Below are positions 16,563 through 23,757 of a stretch of DNA of 44,712 nucleotides, piece by piece. A program made the position numbers and the translations under genes. Numbering within the stretch: position 1 is the first letter of the stretch; each line of letters opens with the position of its first letter. Source of the DNA: Bacteroidales bacterium (GTDB lineage Bacteria > Bacteroidota > Bacteroidia > Bacteroidales > UBA932); the NCBI GenBank assembly GCA_017453565.1, contig JAFTEQ010000017.1, positions 1 through 44,712 on the forward strand, written 5' to 3'. The notes beneath the pieces are model-generated. The model ran no database searches and was not told where the DNA came from. It saw nothing but the letters and a program-made list of their open reading frames with translations.

Positions 16563-17216
16563 ATGAAAACGACCCGTACCCTTTTTGTGCTGAGCCTTTC
16601 GGCCGGCCTTCTCCTTTCTTCCAGCGCCTTTGCCCAGGATGTCCGTGACGACGAGCGTGTCCGTCAGGCCCAGGAAGTCGTGGACGCTGCCTCCGACCGG
16701 CTCAAGGACGTCCAGCGCGAGAATGACGAGATTATATCCAAGAGCAAGGACCGGATCGACCGGAGCAAGGCCCGCATCAAGGAGGAGCAGGTGGTGCTCA
16801 AGGAAGCGAACGACGCCATAAAGGCCAAGCAGGAAGTGCTGAAACTCAAGAAGGACGCCTACAAGGCCCAGAAGAAGGTGCTCGCTGCCGATGGCGGTCT
16901 GAACCGTGACGAAAAGCAGCAGCTGAAGAGCCTCGAATCGGAATACCGTCTTGTGGAACAGGAGATCAAGGCCGACAAGAAGATGCTGTCGGAGAGCAAG
17001 AACCGCATCAATGCCGAGAAGAAGGAGATCAAGGAGGAGCAGGGTAAGATCAGCTCCGCCAAGAAGGCCATCTCCGTTTCCAAGAAGGAACTCAGCAACA
17101 GCAAACAGGCCCTGAAGAGCAGCAAGAAGGTGGTTGTGGCCGAGCAGAAGGCCGCCCGTGAGGCCGAGAAGGCCGCTGCCGCGGCAGCCGCTGCGCCCAC
17201 TCCCGTTACGGAGTAG
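16563..17216 (+). CDS. Secreted Lys/Glu-rich coiled-coil protein of unknown function
   Basis: A 217-residue protein with a clear signal peptide (cleavage expected after SSSAFAQ, residue about 25). The rest is almost entirely charged helix rich in Lys, Glu, Ala and Ser with heptad character, ending in an Ala run and PTPVTE. I recognise no domain. No Cys occurs after the signal, and there is no lipobox. A long periplasmic or surface helical rod is the likely shape. It diverges from wza across a shared promoter region and precedes the TonB receptor gene, which has its own promoter box. A role in envelope structure or polysaccharide handling would be a guess. Confidence 0.8.
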   Translation: MKTTRTLFVLSLSAGLLLSSSAFAQDVRDDERVRQAQEVVDAASDRLKDVQRENDEIISKSKDRIDRSKARIKEEQVVLKEANDAIKAKQEVLKLKKDAYKAQKKVLAADGGLNRDEKQQLKSLESEYRLVEQEIKADKKMLSESKNRINAEKKEIKEEQGKISSAKKAISVSKKELSNSKQALKSSKKVVVAEQKAAREAEKAAAAAAAAPTPVTE

Positions 17217-17280
17217 TTTTTCCGGGGGCGTCGGCATCCCCATTTATGATGATTTTTACGGCCAGCGGTGCTTTTCGTCC

Positions 17281-17288
17281 TACCTTTG
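17281..17288 (+). promoter_or_regulatory. -7 promoter box immediately before the TonB receptor gene
   Basis: TACCTTTG, matching TAnnTTTG, ends only 5 bases before the ATG at 17294. If used, the transcript would start at or near the start codon. Confidence 0.5.
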
Positions 17289-17293
17289 TGTAG

Positions 17294-19309
17294 ATGAAAA
17301 GCACCGCCTTCATTTTTGGTTTATTCTGCCTCGGCCTGCCGTCCCTCCTACGGGCGCAGCAGGTAGATACCGCGGCTTTTTACGCCCGAGACCGGCGCGA
17401 CACCCTTCAGGCGGCGGTCTACACGGCCCGCCAGAACGGGAACTTCCTTTCCAAGGGCAAGGAGATCAGGACCGAGGTCATCTCGGCCGCGGGCCTGTGC
17501 AAGATGGCCTGCTGCAACCTGGCGGAGAGTTTCGAGAATTCGGCCAGCGTGACCGTGGGCTATTCCGACGCCACCACCGGCGCGCGCCAGATCCGCCTCC
17601 TGGGCCTGTCCGGCATCTATACGCAGATGCTCGACGAGAACCGTCCCGTGATGCGCGGCCTCTCGGCTCCCTTCGGTCTCTCCTACGTGCCCGGACAGTG
17701 GCTGGAAAGCATCCAGATCGCGAAAGGTATGCCTTCCGTCATCAACGGAAGCGAGCCCATGACCGGGCAGATCAACATGGAGCACCGCAAGCCCACCGAT
17801 GAGATTCCGCTCTTCGTGCAGGCTTCCTTTATGGATGACACCAAGGGTGACCTCAATCTGGCCTCGGCCTTCCAGCTGAGTCCGGAACTCTATGTCATCA
17901 ACCTCGGGCACGTGAGCGGCAACCTGCGTACCTTCGACCACAACGGAGACGGGTTCGTGGACGATCCTGCCCAGCTGCAGTTCAACCTTTCCAGCCGCTG
18001 GCTGCTCTACCGGCCCGACCTTCAGCTCCGCTGGGGCGTACGGGCCATCTCGGACCACCGGCACGGCGGCAGCGAGGGTGTGTGGGAATCGGACATCCGG
18101 AACCGTTCGCTGGGGGCCTATTTTAAAATGGGTATACCCCTGCGGGAAGACCAGAGCGCGAACATCGCCCTGGTTTCGGACTGGACCCTGGAGGACATGC
18201 AGGCGGGCTTCGGCCCGGCTTCCTTCGACGGTCGGCAGCAGTCAGGCTTCTTGAACCTGCTCTACAGCAATACGCTTTCTGAGGTGCATTCTTTTACGAC
18301 CGGCGCTTCGCTCACCGTCGATGCGCTCGAGCAGCGGCTTGACCGGATGGGCAGCAGCGACGCCTCTTTCACCACCCTTTTCGGCGGCCTGTTCGGGGAA
18401 TACACCCTGCATTTGGGCGAGCGCTTCTCGGCCATCACCGGGCTGAGGGCTGACGCCTACAAGGATGCCGGGCTGCGTTTCGTGCCCCGGCTCACGCTTA
18501 AATATCAGCCTGCCGAGGCCCTGGTGCTGCGCGCCAACGGGGGACGGGGCCTGCGCTACGCGCTCCCGCTCATCGACAACATCGGCGTCTTTTCCACCGG
18601 AAGGGCTTTTGCAGGCGATGTGTTCGCCCGTACCCTCGAGGATGCCTGGACCTTCGGCGGCAACGCAACGCTCTATCTGCCGCTGGGGGCCGATCCTTCC
18701 TCGGCCTATCTCTCGCTCGACTGGTTCCGTTCGCAGTTCCGCCGCGCCGTGGTGGCCGATTATGAGACGGCCGCCGGGGTTATCGACTTCTACACCCTGG
18801 GACCGGGCGACGCCCGCACCGACAGTTGGCAGCTTGATTTCAACCTGGAGCCGGTGGAACGCCTGACCTGCACCGTGACGGCCCGCTATACCGACGCCCG
18901 TGCCCGTCTCAAGGGGCAGGGGATGGTGGAACGGCCGCTGACCAGCCGCTTCAAGGGCGTGCTGAACCTGCAGTACCGCACTCCGCTGAGCCGTTGGATC
19001 TTCGACGCCACGGCCTCGCTGAACGGCTCCTGCCGCGTGCTTGATTCCATGACGGCCCTCACCGACGACGATGGCTCCCTGCTCTACCCGGACGGCCGCA
19101 CGCCCGTCTATCCGCTGCTCTACGCGCAGGTGACGCGCCGTTTCAAGGGCTTCGATATCTACGCCGGGGGAGAGAACCTGAGCGGTTTCCGGCAGCGCAA
19201 GGTGGTGATCGCCGATCCTTCGGTGGCTGCCTTTGACGCCAGCAGCATCTGGGGGCCCATCATGGGCGCCCGCTTCCACCTGGGCTTCCGCCTTACATTC
19301 TGGAGATAA
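17294..19309 (+). CDS. TonB-dependent outer-membrane receptor, probable metal-related type
   Basis: A 671-residue receptor with a signal peptide ending near residue 21. A possible TonB-box region (DTLQAAVYTA, about 36-45) follows directly, so the carboxypeptidase-D-like N-terminal domain seen in many Bacteroidota receptors is missing. The plug domain (about 60-170) carries an unusual cysteine cluster, C69-x3-C73-C74 in GLCKMACCNLAESFE, plus QIRLLGLSGIYTQMLDENRP and the IQIAKGMPSVINGSEPMTGQIN motif. The rest is beta-barrel ending in FRLTFWR. A secreted HMA metal-binding protein is encoded 16 bases downstream. The pair suggests transition-metal (for example copper) uptake, but substrate is inference. 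Relatives with the same cysteine motif next to HMA genes are known to me from other Bacteroidota genomes. Confidence 0.88.
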   Translation: MKSTAFIFGLFCLGLPSLLRAQQVDTAAFYARDRRDTLQAAVYTARQNGNFLSKGKEIRTEVISAAGLCKMACCNLAESFENSASVTVGYSDATTGARQIRLLGLSGIYTQMLDENRPVMRGLSAPFGLSYVPGQWLESIQIAKGMPSVINGSEPMTGQINMEHRKPTDEIPLFVQASFMDDTKGDLNLASAFQLSPELYVINLGHVSGNLRTFDHNGDGFVDDPAQLQFNLSSRWLLYRPDLQLRWGVRAISDHRHGGSEGVWESDIRNRSLGAYFKMGIPLREDQSANIALVSDWTLEDMQAGFGPASFDGRQQSGFLNLLYSNTLSEVHSFTTGASLTVDALEQRLDRMGSSDASFTTLFGGLFGEYTLHLGERFSAITGLRADAYKDAGLRFVPRLTLKYQPAEALVLRANGGRGLRYALPLIDNIGVFSTGRAFAGDVFARTLEDAWTFGGNATLYLPLGADPSSAYLSLDWFRSQFRRAVVADYETAAGVIDFYTLGPGDARTDSWQLDFNLEPVERLTCTVTARYTDARARLKGQGMVERPLTSRFKGVLNLQYRTPLSRWIFDATASLNGSCRVLDSMTALTDDDGSLLYPDGRTPVYPLLYAQVTRRFKGFDIYAGGENLSGFRQRKVVIADPSVAAFDASSIWGPIMGARFHLGFRLTFWR

Positions 19310-19325
19310 TCAACAACTTAATGAT

Positions 19326-19646
19326 ATGAAAAAGATCCTTACCCTCACCGCCCTCCTGCTCCTCACCGTATCGGCCGCCATGGCCGCGGGGGGACCGGAG
19401 AATAAGGCCAAGGCTGCCCGGGAGACGGTCTGTTTCTCGTCCAACATCGACTGCCCGAACTGCGTGAAGAAGGTGCAGTCCAACATCGCTTATGTGAAAG
19501 GAGTGAAAACGCTCGACATTTCGCTTAAGAATCACACCATCACCGTGGGTTACGATCCTGCCAAGACCAACGAGGAAACCCTTGCGGGCGAAATCCGTAA
19601 ACTGGGCTATACCGCTGAGAAGCAGGCTGTAAAAGGCGGGAAATGA
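19326..19646 (+). CDS. Exported heavy-metal-associated (HMA) domain protein
   Basis: A 106-residue protein with signal peptide (MKKILTLTALLLLTVSAAMAA). A single HMA ferredoxin-like domain follows at about residues 34-100. The metal site is IDCPNC (C43, C46), where the usual Met before the first Cys is Ile; a further Cys36 lies on the strand before. GVKTLDISLKNHTITVGYDPAKT and EIRKLGYTAEK complete the fold. It probably binds Cu(I) or another soft metal in the periplasm and could hand it to or from the TonB receptor. The true start at 19326 is chosen over an upstream in-frame ATG inside the receptor gene because of the signal peptide. Its stop overlaps menA by 4 bases. Confidence 0.88.
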   Translation: MKKILTLTALLLLTVSAAMAAGGPENKAKAARETVCFSSNIDCPNCVKKVQSNIAYVKGVKTLDISLKNHTITVGYDPAKTNEETLAGEIRKLGYTAEKQAVKGGK

Positions 19647-20548
19647 CTTTTCGCAGCGCTTTTCGTTCCATGCGGCTGCGGACCCTTCCGCTGTCGCTTG
19701 CCGGCATTACGGCGGGGACCCTGCTCGCCGTGGCCGACTATCGTGTGAAACCCCTTACGGTGCTGTTCCTGGCCCTGACCACCGTTTCGCTCCAGATCCT
19801 CTCGAACCTCTGCAACGAGTTGGGAGACAGCCAGCACGGTACCGACCGTGCCGACCGGGAGGGCATCCGTTACGCCCTTCAGGACGGGCTGATGACCGAG
19901 GGGAATCTCAAGGCGCTGATTGCCGGAGCCGTGGTCGCGTGCGTGCTGTTCGGCAGCGCGCTGGTGTACTGCGCCTTCGGGAGCCTTTTCTCGCTCGACG
20001 CCCTCATGTTCCTGCTGCTGGGACTCGCCGCCATCGTGGCCGCCATGCGCTACACCCTGGGCCGCAATCCCTACGGATACCGGGGCCTGGGCGACCTCTA
20101 TGTTTTCGTGTTTTTCGGGCTCGTGACGGTGCTGGGGGCCTATTTCCTCTGCGCCGGGGAACTGCCCTCGTGGAAACTCCTCCTGCCGGCTTCGGCCGTG
20201 GGCCTTCTGAGCGTGGGCGTGCTCAACGTGAACAATCTGCGCGATATCCGCAGTGACGCCGCCACCCGCACCACCGTAGCCATCCGGCTGGGCGTGCGCG
20301 GTGCCCGCATCTATCAGACCCTGCTCCTTGCGGGCGGCTGGGCCTGCGCCCTGGCCTATTGCCTGCTGCGCGTTTTCGACCCCTGGCATTATCTCTTCGT
20401 GCTTACCCTACCCCTGTTCGTCCTGCACGTTCGTGGCGTCTGGACGCGGGAAGGCGGAGCGCTCGACCCCATGCTGCCGCTGCTCGTGCTGTCCAGTTTC
20501 GGATTCGCCCTGCTCTACGGGCTGGGATTCGTCAGTTATTTACTGTGA
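19643..20548 (+). CDS. menA: 1,4-dihydroxy-2-naphthoate polyprenyltransferase MenA
   Basis: A 301-residue integral membrane prenyltransferase (about eight or nine helices). It attaches the polyprenyl chain to dihydroxynaphthoate in menaquinone synthesis. The first Asp-rich site is NELGDSQHGTDRADREG (about residues 55-72) and the second is NNLRDIRSD (about 196-204). The start overlaps the HMA stop as ATGA. The gene is therefore in the same transcript as the TonB receptor and HMA protein, an odd association. Its 3' end overlaps the convergent menG by 13 bases. Confidence 0.93.
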   Translation: MTFRSAFRSMRLRTLPLSLAGITAGTLLAVADYRVKPLTVLFLALTTVSLQILSNLCNELGDSQHGTDRADREGIRYALQDGLMTEGNLKALIAGAVVACVLFGSALVYCAFGSLFSLDALMFLLLGLAAIVAAMRYTLGRNPYGYRGLGDLYVFVFFGLVTVLGAYFLCAGELPSWKLLLPASAVGLLSVGVLNVNNLRDIRSDAATRTTVAIRLGVRGARIYQTLLLAGGWACALAYCLLRVFDPWHYLFVLTLPLFVLHVRGVWTREGGALDPMLPLLVLSSFGFALLYGLGFVSYLL

Positions 20549-21249
20549 TTGGGCCGCCGGCCCGAATAGAGCCGGCACAGACCCAGGGACAGGGCTTTGT
20601 GGCTGAGGGCTTCAAAGCCCTGCCGCTGCATAATGCCCATCCACTCCTTGCGGCCGGGAAAGCGCCCCACCGAATCGGGAAGATACTTGTAGGCCGCCCG
20701 GTTGCCGGAAATCAGCCCGCCGATGAAGGGCAGGATGTGGCGGAAATAGAGGCGGTAGCAGGCCTTCAGCAGCCGGTTTTCCGGTTCGGATAGCTCCAGG
20801 ATGACGAGGATCCCGCCCGGACGAAGCACCCGCTGGATCTCCCGCAAGGCCTGCTCGCGGTCGGGGAAATTGCGGATGCCGAAGGCCACGGTGACGGCGT
20901 CGAACGAGGCCTCGGGAAAGGGGAGTGCGGCAGCATCGGCTTGAACCAGGGGCATCTTGTCTTCCAGGCCCTTTCGGGCAAGTTTTTCGCGCATGACGGC
21001 GAGCATGCCTTCCGAGAAATCGGCCCCCGTGATGCGGCTTCCTTCCGGCAGGGCCTTCTGTAGCGCGAGCGAGAGGTCGCCGGTGCCGCAGGCCAGGTCG
21101 AGCATGTCGAGCGGCCGGCCTTCCCTTTGGAGCACGCGCACGGCACGGCGGCGCCAACCGCGGTCTGCCCCCAGGGACATGAGGTGGTTGAGCGCATCGT
21201 AGCGGGGCGCGATATCGGTAAACATCCGCTCTATTCCTTTTCCTTGCAT
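20536..21249 (-). CDS. menG: Demethylmenaquinone methyltransferase MenG/UbiE
   Basis: A 237-residue SAM-dependent methyltransferase that completes menaquinone. Family motifs are MFTDIAPRYDALNHLMSLGADRGWR at the N-terminus, the SAM site LDLACGTGDLS (about 49-59), VAFGIRNFPDREQALREIQRVLRPGG (about 121-146) and YLPDSVGRFP near 190. It faces menA tail to tail, so the two menaquinone genes sit together but on opposite strands. Its start lies within the end of the GtrA-like gene (19-base overlap); an alternative ATG at 21225 would avoid the overlap. Confidence 0.94.
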   Translation of the reverse strand: MQGKGIERMFTDIAPRYDALNHLMSLGADRGWRRRAVRVLQREGRPLDMLDLACGTGDLSLALQKALPEGSRITGADFSEGMLAVMREKLARKGLEDKMPLVQADAAALPFPEASFDAVTVAFGIRNFPDREQALREIQRVLRPGGILVILELSEPENRLLKACYRLYFRHILPFIGGLISGNRAAYKYLPDSVGRFPGRKEWMGIMQRQGFEALSHKALSLGLCRLYSGRRPNHSK

Positions 21250-21662
21250 TTGCGGAAGATGATGCGTTCGTTGATGAGGAAGTTGATGCCTCCGGTGATG
21301 CAGACGGCGATGAGGTTACACCACACCACGTCAAGCTTCAGCCAGCGCTGGATGAGCAGCAGAAGACCCATTTTGATGAGGAATACCCCGGTGCAGGAGA
21401 GGTTGTAGGCCAGGAACCGGCCCATGAAGGTACGGCGGGTCTTGTTGGGGATGCGGTCGCGCCAGATGACGCGGTAGGCCATCACGAAATTGGTGAATAC
21501 GGCGCACTCGAAGGAGATGACGGGCGAGATGATGTACTCTCCCACATAGCTGGTAAGCCAGAAATGGGAACAGAGCCAGACCACCAGCGTGTCTACCAGG
21601 GTGCCCAGGAGGCTGCTGGCAGAGAATTCCACGAGTCGTACGAGCGTCTTGTACAGATTCAC
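21231..21662 (-). CDS. GtrA-like membrane protein (GTG start)
   Basis: A 143-residue protein with four predicted membrane helices, of the GtrA family. Family traits are FSASSLLGTLVDTLVVWL near the start, the central SFECAVFTNFVMAYRVIWRD, and the C-terminal GGINFLINERIIFRK. GtrA-like proteins are thought to help flip lipid-linked sugars or related lipids; the role here is unknown. The start is GTG at 21662. It ends in TAG and overlaps menG by 19 bases, so the two are translated from one transcript. Confidence 0.85.
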   Translation of the reverse strand: MNLYKTLVRLVEFSASSLLGTLVDTLVVWLCSHFWLTSYVGEYIISPVISFECAVFTNFVMAYRVIWRDRIPNKTRRTFMGRFLAYNLSCTGVFLIKMGLLLLIQRWLKLDVVWCNLIAVCITGGINFLINERIIFRKCKEKE

Positions 21663-21689
21663 GATGCGAAAATAACACTTTTTTTTCGT

Positions 21690-21697
21690 TATATTTG
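21690..21697 (+). promoter_or_regulatory. -7 promoter box for the Rid-like/mutY operon
   Basis: TATATTTG. Transcription would start near 21704, which rules out the TTG codons at 21695 and 21698 as starts and supports GTG at 21716. Confidence 0.55.
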
Positions 21698-21715
21698 TTG
21701 CATAATCCTCTGGCT

Positions 21716-22720
21716 GTGCTTCTAAGTCACCATTTGCTCAGCGCCGCTTCGGTTCCATCCCTGCTGGATGCCGTGCGCGCCCTTCCCGGAAAGATGCCGG
21801 GCTCCCGTTTTGTTTTCAAACGCTTTTTCCTGTCCCATCCCCGGCAGCGTGACCTGTTCCCGAAAGAACCGGGCGCCGTGGCCTACATTGTGCAGCCGCC
21901 CCTGCAGCCGGGTGTTGCCGTCGCGGCCTGGATTGTGCTGGCCACCGACGCGGAAGTGCACGGTGAGAACGACTGCAGCATCGTGACGGACGGCGCGCTG
22001 CAGTGGATCTGGACCTCCGGTGTTACCGCTCCGGGTGCTTCTTCCGAGGTGCAGACCGACGGGATACTGGCCCGTTACGAGGCCTTCCTTGCCGGACGAG
22101 GCCTGAACCTGCCTGAAAACTGCGTGCGCACCTGGTTCTTCTGCCACGACATAGACCATCTCTACGCCGGCCTTGTGAAAGCGCGCCGCGAACGCTTCGA
22201 GCGTCTGGGCCTCACGGCGCAGACGCACTACATTGCCAGCACCGGCATCCAGGGCGATCCGCCCGTGCAGGACGCCGTGGTGCAGATGGACGCCCTGGCC
22301 CTGCAGGGGCCCTTCTCGCAGCGCTATCTCTATGCGCCCACGCACCTCAATCCCACCCATGAATACGGGGTCACCTTCGAGCGGGGCGTGCGCGTGGAAG
22401 CCGGCGGAAGCGCCTATACCCTCATTTCGGGCACGGCCTCCATCGACAACAAAGGCGCCGTACTGCATGTGGGTGACATTGCCGCCCAGACGCGCCGGAT
22501 GATGGAAAACGTGGACGTGCTCCTCTCCGAGAGCGGAGCGTGCGACTGCGACCTTCAGCAGATTCTTGTTTATCTGCGCCGTTCAGATGATTACGCCCTG
22601 GTAGACACGCTCTTCGCCGAGCGTTATCCCCATACGCCCTATCTTATCTTGCACGCGCCGGTCTGCCGGCCCGACTGGCTCATCGAAATGGAGTGCATCG
22701 CCCAGCAGCCTCTGAGATGA
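21716..22720 (+). CDS. Rid/YjgF-like protein of about 334 residues, function unknown
   Basis: The C-terminal part has Rid (YjgF/YER057c) family traits: HYIASTGIQG, SGTASIDNKGAVLHVGDIAAQTRRMMENVDVLLSESG and a final CRPDWLIEMECIA. In that last stretch an Arg and a Glu lie where RidA has its substrate-binding Arg and nearby Glu. The protein is more than twice the size of RidA. The N-terminal half has a similar overall layout, suggesting a doubled domain as in the chorismatase (FkbO/Hyg5) group. It could hydrolyse an enamine/imine or act on a chorismate-like molecule; neither is shown. The start is ambiguous: GTG at 21716 fits the promoter. The stop overlaps the mutY ATG (ATGA). Confidence 0.7.
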   Translation: MLLSHHLLSAASVPSLLDAVRALPGKMPGSRFVFKRFFLSHPRQRDLFPKEPGAVAYIVQPPLQPGVAVAAWIVLATDAEVHGENDCSIVTDGALQWIWTSGVTAPGASSEVQTDGILARYEAFLAGRGLNLPENCVRTWFFCHDIDHLYAGLVKARRERFERLGLTAQTHYIASTGIQGDPPVQDAVVQMDALALQGPFSQRYLYAPTHLNPTHEYGVTFERGVRVEAGGSAYTLISGTASIDNKGAVLHVGDIAAQTRRMMENVDVLLSESGACDCDLQQILVYLRRSDDYALVDTLFAERYPHTPYLILHAPVCRPDWLIEMECIAQQPLR

Positions 22721-23757
22721 GTGAGGATTCCTTCTTTACCCGGGAACTGCTTGCCTGGTACGAACTCAACGGACGCGACCTGCCCTGGCGGCGTAGCCGC
22801 GACCCCTACGGCGTGTGGCTGAGCGAGATCATCCTGCAGCAGACCCGCATCGTGCAGGGCACGGCCTACTGGCAGCGCTTCATGGATCGTTTCCCAACGG
22901 TTCAGGCGCTGGCCGCCGCTACGGAAGATGAGGTCCTGCGCCTCTGGGAAGGACTGGGCTACTATTCACGCGCCCGGAACCTGCATGCGGCGGCGCGGCA
23001 GATCGTTGCCTTGGGGCGGTTCCCCGATACCCTGGATGGCCTGCGCTCGCTGAAAGGCGTGGGCGACTACAGTGCGGCTGCCATCGGTTCCATTGCCTTC
23101 GGGCTGCCTGCAGCGGTGCTGGACGGCAACGTGTACCGGGTGCTCGCGCGTTATTTCGGTCTGGCAACTCCGGTGGGTACGACTGCGGCCAAAAAGGAGT
23201 TCTCGGCCCGTGCACAGTCCCTGCTGCCGGAAGGGCGGTCGGCCGATTTCAACCAGGCGCTCATGGATTTCGGCGCCCTGCAGTGCACGCCAGCCTCGCC
23301 CCGCTGCGGCGACTGTCCGCTTGCCGTCCGCTGCCAGGCCCTGCGTGAAGGCCGGGTGGAACTGCTGCCGGTCCGAAAGACGCCCGTTGCCGTGCAGAAT
23401 CGCTACCTGAGTTGGGTGTATCTGCGGTTTAATGGGCGGACGGCCGTTTGTAAAAGGGCGGCCGTCGATATCTGGCAGGGCCTTTGGCAGCCACTGCTGC
23501 TGGAGGGGGAGATGGCCTGTCCTCCCATCCCCGGAACGCTTTCCGCCTGCGGCCGGGTGACCCTGCTCCGCGGTGGCTTGCGGCACCGGCTCACGCACCG
23601 TCTGCTGGTCTGTGACCTGTATCTGTTGGACTGTGCACGCCAGCCGCAACTGCCGGACGGCTACGTCTGGATAAACGAAGCGGAGCTCGAACGCTACGGA
23701 AAACCGAAGCCGTTCGAACTCCTGCTCGAAATGCTCGCAGAGCGGGAATCTATCTGA
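22717..23757 (+). CDS. mutY: A/G-specific adenine DNA glycosylase MutY
   Basis: A 346-residue base-excision repair enzyme that removes adenine mispaired with 8-oxoguanine. Catalytic Glu37 lies in LSEIILQQT, the helix-hairpin-helix LKGVGDYSAAAI is near residue 112 and catalytic Asp136 is in VLDGNVYRVLAR. The [4Fe-4S] cluster ligands C190, C197, C200 and C206 keep the family spacing 6-2-5. A NUDIX-like C-terminal domain recognises 8-oxoG. The ATG at 22717 overlaps the previous stop as ATGA. Its 3' end overlaps the convergent esterase gene by 8 bases. Confidence 0.96.
   Translation: MSEDSFFTRELLAWYELNGRDLPWRRSRDPYGVWLSEIILQQTRIVQGTAYWQRFMDRFPTVQALAAATEDEVLRLWEGLGYYSRARNLHAAARQIVALGRFPDTLDGLRSLKGVGDYSAAAIGSIAFGLPAAVLDGNVYRVLARYFGLATPVGTTAAKKEFSARAQSLLPEGRSADFNQALMDFGALQCTPASPRCGDCPLAVRCQALREGRVELLPVRKTPVAVQNRYLSWVYLRFNGRTAVCKRAAVDIWQGLWQPLLLEGEMACPPIPGTLSACGRVTLLRGGLRHRLTHRLLVCDLYLLDCARQPQLPDGYVWINEAELERYGKPKPFELLLEMLAERESI

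Noticed and set aside
17217-17280. Terminator between the coiled-coil gene and the TonB receptor gene
   Set aside because: A GGGG...CCCC pairing is possible, but the stem is short, and no T-run follows directly, so I do not call it.
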